A stretch of DNA of 44,036 nucleotides from Alphaproteobacteria bacterium. GTDB lineage: Bacteria > Pseudomonadota > Alphaproteobacteria > Geminicoccales > Geminicoccaceae. A program made the position numbers and the translations under genes. The notes under the pieces were generated by a model. The model ran no database searches, had not been told where the DNA came from, and saw only the letters and a list, made by a program, of their open reading frames with translations. The stretch's first letter is position 1. Each line of letters starts with the position of its first letter. Positions 1-7,828 of the stretch are shown here, in pieces. The stretch covers positions 1 to 44,036 of the forward strand of contig JAUIID010000015.1 of assembly GCA_030431615.1 (NCBI GenBank). Reading direction: 5' to 3'.

Positions 1-1
1 C

Positions 2-1699
2 ACCTATGCCGGGATCGTCCGGCTGGTCGAGGCGGCGCAGCGCGAGAAGGCGCCCTTCGTCCGGCTCGCCAACCGCTACGCGATGATCTTCCTGCCGGCG
101 AGCCTCCTGCTTGCCGGCCTCGCCTGGCTCGGCTCCGGCGATCCGGGCCGGGCCCTCGCCGTGCTGGTGGTCGCCACCCCCTGTCCGCTGATCCTGGCCG
201 CACCCGTGGCCATCATGGCCGGCATCTCGGCGGCGGCCCGGCGCGGCATCCTGGTCAAGGGCGGCGGTGCGCTCGAGACCCTCGCCCGGGTCCGCACGCT
301 CGTCTTCGACAAGACCGGCACGCTCACCACCGGCCTCGCCCGGATCGCCGGGATCGACCGCTACGACGAGACGACCGAGACGGAGCTTCTCCGCCTCGCC
401 GCCTCGCTCGACCAGTTCTCGACCCACCCGATCGCCGCCGCCCTCAGGCGCACCGCCGAGCGCCGCGGGCTCGACCTCGCCATGGCCGAAGCCATCGAGG
501 AGGCACCCGGCACCGGCATCGCCGGCCGGGTCCTGGGCCGCACGGTGCGGCTCGGCGGCCTTGCCTTCGTCGCCGACGGCATGGACGCGGCCGAGGCCGA
601 GGAACGCGCCGCCGGTACGCTGCGGCGGGCGGCCCGCGAGGGTGCCGCCATCGTCTTCGTCGGCGTCGACGGCCGGCTCGCCGGAGCCTTCGTCGTCACG
701 GACGAGATCCGGCCCGAAACCCCGCGCACGCTGCGTGACCTGCATCGGGCCGGCATCGGTCGTGTGGTCATGCTGAGCGGCGACCGTCACGACGTCGCCG
801 AGGCGGTGGCCGCGGCCGTCGGCGTCGACACCGTGCTTGCCGACCGCTCGCCCGAGGACAAGGTGGACGCCGTCCGGGCCGAACGCGCCGAGGCGATCAC
901 CGTCATGGTGGGCGACGGGGTCAACGACGCGCCGGCGCTGGCCGCTGCCGATGTCGGCGTCGCCATGGGCGCGCGCGGCGCCGGGGCGGCGAGCGAAGCG
1001 GCCGACATCGTGCTGCTCGTCGACCGCCTCGACCGGCTGGCGGAGGGCATCCGCATCGCCCGCCACACGCGGCGCATCGCCCTGCAGAGCGTCGTCGCCG
1101 GCATGGCGCTCTCGGCCGCCGGCATGATCGTCGCGGCACTGGGCCATCTCCCGCCCGTGGCGGGTGCTCTGGTCCAGGAGGTGATCGACGTCGCGGTGAT
1201 CCTGAACGCGCTCCGCGCTATCGGCGGCAGCCTGCCCGCGAGCTCGAACGGGCAGATAGAGCCCGGCGAGCTGCGTCGGCTCAAGGCCGAGCATGCCGGC
1301 CTGGCACCTGCCCTCGACCGGCTGGCCCAGCTCGCCGAGCGGCTGGACGGCACCAGGGACGGCACGCTCATGGCGGAGCTTCGCGCCGTCGACGCCCTCC
1401 TCCAGGAGAAGATCCTGCCGCACGAGCGGGCCGACGAGCAGAAGCTCCACCCGAACCTGGCGCATCTCCTCGGCGGCCGCGACCCGATGGCCGCCATCAG
1501 CCGCACGCATCGCGAGATCGGCCACCTGATCCGCCGCTTCCACCGCCTCGTCGCCGAGCTGCCGGCAGAAGGCCCGGACGACGAGGAACGCGCCGAGCTG
1601 CGCCGTGCGCTCTACGGACTCGACGCCATCCTCCGCCTGCACTTTGCGCAGGAGGACGAGATCTACGAGAGCGTCGCCGCCGAGCCCGGCGGCCGGTGA
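2..1699 (+). CDS. P1B-5-type heavy-metal ATPase with C-terminal hemerythrin domain (5' end outside window)
   Basis: Only the last ~565 residues are present; the frame is open to the window edge, so the N-terminal membrane segments and most of the actuator domain are missing. Visible are the membrane TPCP motif (about residues 59-62 of the fragment), the phosphorylation motif DKTGT (about 103), the HP motif of the nucleotide domain (about 143), GDGVND (about 305) and a last membrane helix with QEVID (about 393). The final ~140 residues form a hemerythrin-like four-helix domain with His/Glu pairs (HERADEQKLHPN, RTHREIGHLIRRFH, LHFAQEDEIYE). TPC plus QExxD plus a hemerythrin tail is the known signature of P1B-5 ATPases such as Sinorhizobium Nia, linked to Ni/Fe export. 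Substrate here is inferred. It converges on the next gene with only 4 bp between stops. Confidence 0.9.
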   Translation, partial: TYAGIVRLVEAAQREKAPFVRLANRYAMIFLPASLLLAGLAWLGSGDPGRALAVLVVATPCPLILAAPVAIMAGISAAARRGILVKGGGALETLARVRTLVFDKTGTLTTGLARIAGIDRYDETTETELLRLAASLDQFSTHPIAAALRRTAERRGLDLAMAEAIEEAPGTGIAGRVLGRTVRLGGLAFVADGMDAAEAEERAAGTLRRAAREGAAIVFVGVDGRLAGAFVVTDEIRPETPRTLRDLHRAGIGRVVMLSGDRHDVAEAVAAAVGVDTVLADRSPEDKVDAVRAERAEAITVMVGDGVNDAPALAAADVGVAMGARGAGAASEAADIVLLVDRLDRLAEGIRIARHTRRIALQSVVAGMALSAAGMIVAALGHLPPVAGALVQEVIDVAVILNALRAIGGSLPASSNGQIEPGELRRLKAEHAGLAPALDRLAQLAERLDGTRDGTLMAELRAVDALLQEKILPHERADEQKLHPNLAHLLGGRDPMAAISRTHREIGHLIRRFHRLVAELPAEGPDDEERAELRRALYGLDAILRLHFAQEDEIYESVAAEPGGR

Positions 1700-1703
1700 T
1701 CAG

Positions 1704-2858
1704 TCAGGCCGCGTCCTCGGCGTAAGGATCGATCGCCGCACCGGTGTCCGCGCGCTCGAGAACGTGCACGTCGGCGGTCGCCCAGCGCGCCGTCACCTCG
1801 TCGCCGACCCTGAGCGGATCGGCGAAGTAAGTGTCGTCGCCGATATTGGCGACGAAGGCCTCGCGCGAGGCCACGTCCAGCGTCACCTTGACATAGGTGC
1901 CCTGGTACTCGGTGGCGATCACCCGGCCATTGACGGCGTTCACTTCGCCGGCGGCTGCCGAGGCACCCTTCGTCAGCGCAATCCGGTCGCGGCGGACGAC
2001 GAAGGACATGGGCGTGCCGACGGCCGGCATGGTTCCGCTGGCGCTGGCGGCGTAGGTCGGCCCGCTGGCGTCGGCGATCGCCAGCACCCCGCCGGACGTC
2101 TCCGTCACTATGCCGGAGAGCACGTTCTGGCCACCCATGAAGCGCGCCACATAGGGCGTGGCCGGCCGCGAGAAGATGTGGCGGGCCGTGTCCGCCTGGT
2201 CGATCCGCCCGTGGTCCATGACCACCACCATGTCGGCGAGTGCGATCGCCTCCGGCTGGGTGTGGGTGACGTGGACGAAGGTGATGCCGAGCTCGTTCTG
2301 CAGGCTCTTGAGCTCGCCGCGCATCCGCAGGCGCAGGAACTCGTCGAGGGCGGAGAGCGGCTCGTCGAGCAACAGCACCCTGGGGTTGGTGATCAGCGCC
2401 CGCGCCAGCGCCACGCGCTGCTGCTGGCCGCCGGAGAGCATCGCCGGCATGCGCTCGGCCAGGTGGTCGAGCTGCACCCGCTCCAGCATCTCCCGCGCCC
2501 GCTGGCGCCGCTCGGCCTTCGCGACGTCGCGCATCTTCAGATAGAAGGCGACGTTGTCGAGCACCGAGAGATGCGGGAAGAGCGCGTAGGACTGGAACAT
2601 CATGGCGGTGCCGCGCTGCACCGGCTTGAGGCCGACGACCATCTGCTCGCCGATATGGATCTCGCCCGAGGTCGGCGTCTCGTGCCCGGCGATCATCCTC
2701 AGGATCGTCGTCTTGCCGCAGCCTGAGGGGCCGACGAGGCAGCAATAGGAGCCGTGCGGGATGACGAGGTCGATCGACTTGACCGCATCCATGTCGCCGA
2801 AGGTCTTGGTGACATTGACGAGGCGGATCTCGCCGCTGCCGGAGGGCTGTCCGTCCAT
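1704..2858 (-). CDS. ABC transporter ATP-binding protein, spermidine/putrescine (PotA-like) type
   Basis: 384 aa ATPase that would power the two permeases encoded just upstream. Walker A GPSGCGKTT lies at residues 43-51, followed by the Q-loop (MFQSYALFPH), the signature LSGGQQQR and Walker B LLLDEP with the D-loop SALD. The C-terminal third is a TOBE-type regulatory domain, as in PotA/CysA/UgpC subfamilies. It is the last gene of a minus-strand operon and starts 3 bp after the preceding permease stop. The substrate cannot be read from the ATPase. The operon suggests a hydantoin- or creatinine-related nitrogen compound rather than a polyamine, which is inference. Confidence 0.93.
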   Translation of the reverse strand: MDGQPSGSGEIRLVNVTKTFGDMDAVKSIDLVIPHGSYCCLVGPSGCGKTTILRMIAGHETPTSGEIHIGEQMVVGLKPVQRGTAMMFQSYALFPHLSVLDNVAFYLKMRDVAKAERRQRAREMLERVQLDHLAERMPAMLSGGQQQRVALARALITNPRVLLLDEPLSALDEFLRLRMRGELKSLQNELGITFVHVTHTQPEAIALADMVVVMDHGRIDQADTARHIFSRPATPYVARFMGGQNVLSGIVTETSGGVLAIADASGPTYAASASGTMPAVGTPMSFVVRRDRIALTKGASAAAGEVNAVNGRVIATEYQGTYVKVTLDVASREAFVANIGDDTYFADPLRVGDEVTARWATADVHVLERADTGAAIDPYAEDAA

Positions 2859-2861
2859 GCT

Positions 2862-3692
2862 TCAGGTTCTCTTCGAGCGGCGGTGCTGGATGTAGGCGAT
2901 CGAGCCGATGGCGAGGCCGATCGCGACGAAGGAGATGGCCGAGGTGACCGTGCCGAGGGCGTAGAGCGCCGGCGAGGTGACGTTGGTGGTCATCGTCCAG
3001 ATCTCGATCGGCAGGGTGTTCAGCGAGCCCACGGTCAGCCAGCTTCGCGGGAACTCGTCATAGGAGAGCGTGAAGCCGAAGAGGGCGACCGCGATCATGC
3101 CGGGAAAGACGATCGGGATGACGACGTGGCGGACGGTCTGCCAGCGGGTCGCCCCCATGTCGTAGGCCGCCTCCTCGTAGGAGGGGCTGAGCCGCCCGAG
3201 GATGGCGAACATGATCAAGAGGCCGAAGGGCAGCGTCCAGGAGAGATGCGCACCAAGACCCGTGAACCACCAGCGGGCGGGGATACCGAGGAACCGGGCG
3301 GTGACGAGGATGCCGATCGAGAGCACGAGCCCCGGCACGATCAGGCTGGCGACGGCGGTGTAGAAGAGAAAGCCCGAGCCCACGAACCGCCGGCGAAAGG
3401 CGAAGCCCGCCGTCACCGAGATGAGCACGGTCAGCACCATGACGATAAGGGCGAGCGGCAGCGAGCGCGAGAACGCCCCGCCCACATCGCCCGTCCGCGC
3501 CTGCCCGAAGAGGGCCTCGAACCAGGTGAACGAGAAGCCGCGCATCGGAAAGACCAGCCCGCCGGTCGGCCCCTGGAATGACAGGATGAACATGATGAAC
3601 ATCGGGCCGTAGAGGAACAGCACGAAGAGCGTAAACATCACGCTCAGCACGTAGAAGGTCCAGGGACGACGGCCTTGCGAGGGCAGCGACAT
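2862..3692 (-). CDS. ABC transporter permease, PotC-like
   Basis: 276 aa inner-membrane protein with six predicted hydrophobic segments. The cytoplasmic EAA loop is recognisable near residues 170-190 (EEAAYDMGATRWQTVRHVVIP), where it docks on the ATPase. Length and layout match the PotC/YdcV half of spermidine/putrescine-type importers. It is preceded 2 bp upstream by the PotB-like permease and followed 3 bp downstream by the ATPase, so the three are almost certainly co-translated. Confidence 0.92.
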   Translation of the reverse strand: MSLPSQGRRPWTFYVLSVMFTLFVLFLYGPMFIMFILSFQGPTGGLVFPMRGFSFTWFEALFGQARTGDVGGAFSRSLPLALIVMVLTVLISVTAGFAFRRRFVGSGFLFYTAVASLIVPGLVLSIGILVTARFLGIPARWWFTGLGAHLSWTLPFGLLIMFAILGRLSPSYEEAAYDMGATRWQTVRHVVIPIVFPGMIAVALFGFTLSYDEFPRSWLTVGSLNTLPIEIWTMTTNVTSPALYALGTVTSAISFVAIGLAIGSIAYIQHRRSKRT

Positions 3693-3694
3693 GG

Positions 3695-4555
3695 CTATCG
3701 GACCAGTTCTTTGCGGACGTCGACCAGCCGGAAGATCGCCGTGGCGATCAGAAGCACGATGATCAGCAGCACCACGGCGTTGGCCGCGGCGCGGGGATAG
3801 TTGAGGAACTGCAGGTCGTTGAAGATGCCTGAGGTGGCCGAGCCCGAGAGCCCGCCGCTCATCACCGCGACCACGAAGAAGTCACCCATGACCAGCGTGA
3901 CGACGAAGACCGCACCCAGCGCGATGCCGGTCTTCGAGAGCGGCAGCACGACGTTCCACACCACACCCCAGCGCGTCGCCCCGGCATCGACCGCGGCCTC
4001 CAGCAGCGCCTTGTCGATGCGCGCCATGGCATTGAAGATCGGCACGATCATGAAGAGCGTGAAGAGGTGGACGTAAGCCACGATCACGGCGAAGTCGGAG
4101 AAGAGCAGCCAGCTGATCGGCTCGCCGACGAGACCCGACTCGAGCAGGGCCGTGTTGATCAGGCCCTCGGTGCCGAGCACCGGCCGCCAGGAGATCATGC
4201 GGATGATGTTCGAGGTCCAGAACGGCACGGTGCAGACGAGGAAGAGCCCGATGGCGACCAGGAGGTTGCGCACGTGGAAGACGAGGAAATAGGCCACCCA
4301 GAAGCCGAGCACGCCGGTGATGGCGAGGACGATGAGCGTGAACTTGATGGTCGAGAAATAGAGCTTGTAGCTCGTCGGGTTGGAGAGCAGGTCGATGTAG
4401 TTCTTGAAGGTGAAATCGGGCACCAGCCCGACCAGCATCTGGTAGCGGAAGAAGCTGACGATGAGCACCAGCGCCAGGGGCACGATGACGAACAGGAGCA
4501 GCACCAGGAAGAGCGGTGTCACCTGCAGGTAGGTGAGAAGGCGGTTCGACTTCAT
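3695..4555 (-). CDS. ABC transporter permease, PotB-like
   Basis: 286 aa integral membrane protein. An N-terminal hydrophobic segment is followed by a periplasmic stretch (about residues 35-65) and then the membrane core. The EAA loop is seen near residue 188 (LLEAAVDAGATRWGVVWNVVLP). It pairs with the PotC-like protein to form the translocation channel. The gene follows the binding-protein gene after an 83-bp spacer that contains a strong hairpin, a common arrangement for making more binding protein than permease. Confidence 0.92.
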   Translation of the reverse strand: MKSNRLLTYLQVTPLFLVLLLFVIVPLALVLIVSFFRYQMLVGLVPDFTFKNYIDLLSNPTSYKLYFSTIKFTLIVLAITGVLGFWVAYFLVFHVRNLLVAIGLFLVCTVPFWTSNIIRMISWRPVLGTEGLINTALLESGLVGEPISWLLFSDFAVIVAYVHLFTLFMIVPIFNAMARIDKALLEAAVDAGATRWGVVWNVVLPLSKTGIALGAVFVVTLVMGDFFVVAVMSGGLSGSATSGIFNDLQFLNYPRAAANAVVLLIIVLLIATAIFRLVDVRKELVR

Positions 4556-4588
4556 GGGTGGGCGATACCTGGCTCGTCAGACGACAGA

Positions 4589-4611
4589 GGGCGGCGGTCC
4601 GGCCGCCGCCC
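4589..4611 (-). terminator. GC-rich hairpin between binding-protein and permease genes
   Basis: A perfect 9-bp inverted repeat (GGGCGGCGG / CCGCCGCCC) with a 5-nt loop lies in the 83-bp gap after the binding-protein stop. No U-run follows on the minus strand, so it is more likely an mRNA-stabilising or attenuating stem-loop than a full intrinsic terminator. Such hairpins often shape differential expression in ABC importer operons. Confidence 0.55.
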
Positions 4612-4638
4612 TGCTGCCATCCGGGTGCGCGCCGCCGC

Positions 4639-5958
4639 TCAGGCGGCGTTGAACTCGTTCCACTTGGCGAACAGGAACTCGGCCTCGTCCATGAGGTTGT
4701 TCCAGACGCCGACATTGGCGAAGCGATCCTCGAATGAGCCGCCATCGCGCACCTCGCCCGCCGCATTCGTCTTGACCCCGCTCGGGCTGACGATGTCCTC
4801 GGTGGCCGGCTTGCCCTCGTAGAAGAAGCCCCACTCGTTCTCGGTCAGGTGATCCTTCGCCGTGGTGGGCACCGAGATGTAGTAGCCCTGCTTGGCGATG
4901 AAGCCGCCGGTCCAGCCCGAGACGTACCAGTTCAGGTACTCGTAGGCGGCGTCGAGCTTGATCCCCTCGAGATGGGACAGCAGCGCCAGGCCGTTGCCCC
5001 AGCCGCGATAGCCTTCCTTGAGCGGCTGGTAGACGCAGTCGATGCCCTGGGTGCGCACCGCCGTCACCGCCGGCGACCACATCGACTGGATCACCACCTC
5101 GCCCGAGGCCATGAGGTTCACCGATTCGTCGAAGGTGTTCCACAAGGCCCGCCAGTGGCCGGCGCGCTTCAGCTCGATCAGCTTGGCGATGGTCGCCTCG
5201 AGCTCCTCGCGGGTCGGGTTGCCCTTGTCGCCATAGGTGACGATGCCCGCCGCCTCGCACGCCATGATGGCGTCCATGATGCCGATGGTCGGGATGTTCT
5301 GGATCGCCGCCTTGCCCTTGAAGTCCTCGGAGAAGAGCTCCGCCCAGCTCTCGATCGGCCGGCCGACCAGGTCGGCGCGGATGCCGAGCGTGTCGGCATT
5401 GAAGACGCCGGGCATGAAGGTCGCGAACTCGGTCGGCCCTTCGACGAAGCTCGTGCCGTCGATGGCATCCAGATACATGAACTCGAACGGCGAATCGCCG
5501 GCCCGCGAGACCGGCCGGCCGAGGAACTCGCCCTTGGTGTAGATCGGCGTGAACTCGTCCCAGAGATTGATGCGCTTGACGTCGACGGCCTGGGTCACGC
5601 CCTGCGGCACGAACACCTTGGCCTGCCAGATCTCGGCGTCGGCGATGTCGATCGAGCCCGGGTCGTTGATCATTCGGTTGGTCAGGCCCGGATGGTCGGT
5701 TACTGACATCTCGACCGTGAAGCCGAGATCGGCCGAGGCCTGCCGGGCGATGTCGATCAGGGTCGAATACGACATGCCGGTGTGGTTGAGGGTGATGTCC
5801 TTGATGTTCTGCGCCCAGATGGTCGGGAACCCGGTGACGACCCCGGAGCCGACGGCGAGGCCGGTGGCGGCGGCCGTGCCCTTGAGCATCCCGCGGCGGC
5901 TGAGACCCGCAGCCTCGACGGCCGGGGGCGTGGCGTCTTCGAGCTTCTTTTCGGTCAT
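4639..5958 (-). CDS. Extracellular solute-binding protein with Tat signal, PotD-like
   Basis: 439 aa from the chosen ATG. A longer ORF starts at 6018, but the ATG at 5958 has a good ribosome site (GGGAGAGGA, 3 nt away), and the signal peptide then sits normally. The N-terminus carries a twin-arginine motif (LSRRGMLKG, about residues 18-26) and a hydrophobic stretch ending near FPTIWAQ, so it is probably exported folded. The rest resembles bacterial family 1/8 solute-binding proteins of the polyamine/opine class. It lies directly downstream of the hydantoinase genes. Ligand is unknown; hydantoins, creatinine or related small amides are candidates from context. Confidence 0.9.
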   Translation of the reverse strand: MTEKKLEDATPPAVEAAGLSRRGMLKGTAAATGLAVGSGVVTGFPTIWAQNIKDITLNHTGMSYSTLIDIARQASADLGFTVEMSVTDHPGLTNRMINDPGSIDIADAEIWQAKVFVPQGVTQAVDVKRINLWDEFTPIYTKGEFLGRPVSRAGDSPFEFMYLDAIDGTSFVEGPTEFATFMPGVFNADTLGIRADLVGRPIESWAELFSEDFKGKAAIQNIPTIGIMDAIMACEAAGIVTYGDKGNPTREELEATIAKLIELKRAGHWRALWNTFDESVNLMASGEVVIQSMWSPAVTAVRTQGIDCVYQPLKEGYRGWGNGLALLSHLEGIKLDAAYEYLNWYVSGWTGGFIAKQGYYISVPTTAKDHLTENEWGFFYEGKPATEDIVSPSGVKTNAAGEVRDGGSFEDRFANVGVWNNLMDEAEFLFAKWNEFNAA

Positions 5959-6042
5959 CGTGTCCTCTCCCTTGCGGATCACCTGCCCAAATTGTGGACC
6001 GGGTTTACCCAGTTGCACAAGACAGATGCATAATCGCGCAGC

Positions 6043-7818
6043 TCAGGGTGCGCCGCGCCCGGCGCGGCGTGCCTCGGTTGCGCCGGCATTGACCTGCCAG
6101 CCATAGCCGTCGTCGACCTCGTCCAGCACCACGCCATAGTCGTCGAGCGCGTGCTGCACGGTGATGAAGCCGTCGAGCACGTCGTCCAGCACCTTCGCCG
6201 GATCGCGCTCGAGCGGATCGCCGTAACCGCCGCCCGAGGGCGAGAAATAGGCCACGACGTCGCCCGGCTGTGTCCGCCGGCCCGAGAACTTCGCGGGCTC
6301 GCTGGCGATCTCGTCCGGCCGCGCCACGTTGTAGATCTCGAGCTTGCCGACCGCGCCCTCCTTGCCGCCGAAGACGCCCCAGGGCGCATCGTCGTGCCGG
6401 TCCGATTCGTGCGTCATGAAGCCCGGCGTCAGATAGCGCTGCGCCTTGACCACCCCCGCCCCGCCGCGGAACTTCCCGGCCCCCGGCGCCACGTCGTCGC
6501 GCACCTCGTAGCGGTCGCAGATCAAGGGCAGGTGCATGCCCAGGTCCTCGAGCGGGTTGTTGCGCGTGTTGCGCATCAGCTCCTCGACCGTATCCGGCCC
6601 GTCCGAGGTCGGCCGGCCGCCCATCGCCGCCTCGTTGACCTCGAGGAAGACCCAGTAGTCGCCGGACGGCCTGACGCCCGAGAAGGCGGCGAAGGAGAGC
6701 GTCGCGGCATTGCCGGCCGTGGCCTTCTCCGGGATCACCGGGGCCAGCGCCTTGATGATCAGGTCGACGACGCGCTGGATCTGGCAGAACCGCGCCTCCG
6801 CCGCGACCGGGGCGATCGGGTTGTAGATCGAGCCGAGCGGTGCCGTGACCTTGACCGGGCGGAACGAGCCCTCGTTCTGCGGGATGTGCTCCTCGTGGGT
6901 GTACGTATCGAGCAGCAGGGCGCGGAACGCGAAGAAGCAGGCGACGTTGGTCGAGCCCTCGAAGGGCACGTTGAACGCCGTCGGCACCTGGTCGGACGAA
7001 CCCGTGAGGTCGACCTCGACCCCGTCGCCCCGGACCCTCACCGTAACCTTGATCGGCAGATGCTTGCCGCGGTTGCGCCCGTCATCGTCGAGGAAGCCCT
7101 CGGCCGTGTAGTCGCCGTCCGGGATCTTCGCGATCTCGCGCCGGAGCATGCTCTCGGTGTAGTCCATGAGCTGCCGCGTCGCCTGGATCACCTGGTCCTT
7201 GCCATAGGTCGCGAGCAGCTCCTGGAAGCGCCGCACACCGAGCTCGGCCGAGGCGATCTGCGCCTCGAGGTCGCCCTTCACGAGGCTCGGCACGCGGGTG
7301 TTGTCGAAGATGAACTTCCACAAAGCCTCGTTGCGCTTGCCGGCCTCGAAGAGCTTGAGCCCGTCCATCAGCATGCCCTCGGCATACATGTCGGGCACGT
7401 CGATGATCAGGCCGGGGGTCGCGGCCCCGATGTCGACATGGTGCGCCGTGTTGGCCGAGAAGCCGATCAGCTCGCCCTCGAAGAAGACCGGCATGACGAT
7501 GGCGATGTCGGGCGAGTGGCTCGCCCCGGCATAGGGATGGTTGTGGATGACGCAGTCGCCGGGCTGCCACCCGTCGATCGGGATGGTCCGGGCGATGCCC
7601 CGCAGATAACCCGGCAGCGAGCCGATATGCATCGGCGTCGAATCGGATTCGCAGAGCGTGTTGAAGTCCTTGTCAAAGAGCCCTGCCCCAAGGTCCTGAC
7701 TTTCCCGGATGATCGAGGAATAGCTCATCCGGTAGAGCACGTTGCCCATCTGCTCGGCGATCGCATGCAGGGCACCACCGATGACCTGGAGCGTGATCGG
7801 GTCGACTTCCCTGGTCAT
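6043..7818 (-). CDS. hyuB: Hydantoinase/oxoprolinase B subunit (HyuB family)
   Basis: 591 aa. The ORF opens at 7848, but the ATG at 7818 has a strong ribosome site (GAGGGAGGG) and gives the normal family start (MTREVDPITLQVIGGAL). It spans the whole Hydantoinase_B domain, including the characteristic HNHPYAGASHSPD segment and a C-terminal GGGYGDPLERDP motif. Together with HyuA it forms an ATP-dependent hydrolase of cyclic amides such as N-methylhydantoin, hydantoins or 5-oxoproline. The hyuA stop is 10 bp upstream. The adjacent N-carbamoylsarcosine amidohydrolase makes N-methylhydantoin the best-supported substrate (inference). Confidence 0.92.
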   Translation of the reverse strand: MTREVDPITLQVIGGALHAIAEQMGNVLYRMSYSSIIRESQDLGAGLFDKDFNTLCESDSTPMHIGSLPGYLRGIARTIPIDGWQPGDCVIHNHPYAGASHSPDIAIVMPVFFEGELIGFSANTAHHVDIGAATPGLIIDVPDMYAEGMLMDGLKLFEAGKRNEALWKFIFDNTRVPSLVKGDLEAQIASAELGVRRFQELLATYGKDQVIQATRQLMDYTESMLRREIAKIPDGDYTAEGFLDDDGRNRGKHLPIKVTVRVRGDGVEVDLTGSSDQVPTAFNVPFEGSTNVACFFAFRALLLDTYTHEEHIPQNEGSFRPVKVTAPLGSIYNPIAPVAAEARFCQIQRVVDLIIKALAPVIPEKATAGNAATLSFAAFSGVRPSGDYWVFLEVNEAAMGGRPTSDGPDTVEELMRNTRNNPLEDLGMHLPLICDRYEVRDDVAPGAGKFRGGAGVVKAQRYLTPGFMTHESDRHDDAPWGVFGGKEGAVGKLEIYNVARPDEIASEPAKFSGRRTQPGDVVAYFSPSGGGYGDPLERDPAKVLDDVLDGFITVQHALDDYGVVLDEVDDGYGWQVNAGATEARRAGRGAP

Positions 7819-7828
7819 GATCCCTCCC

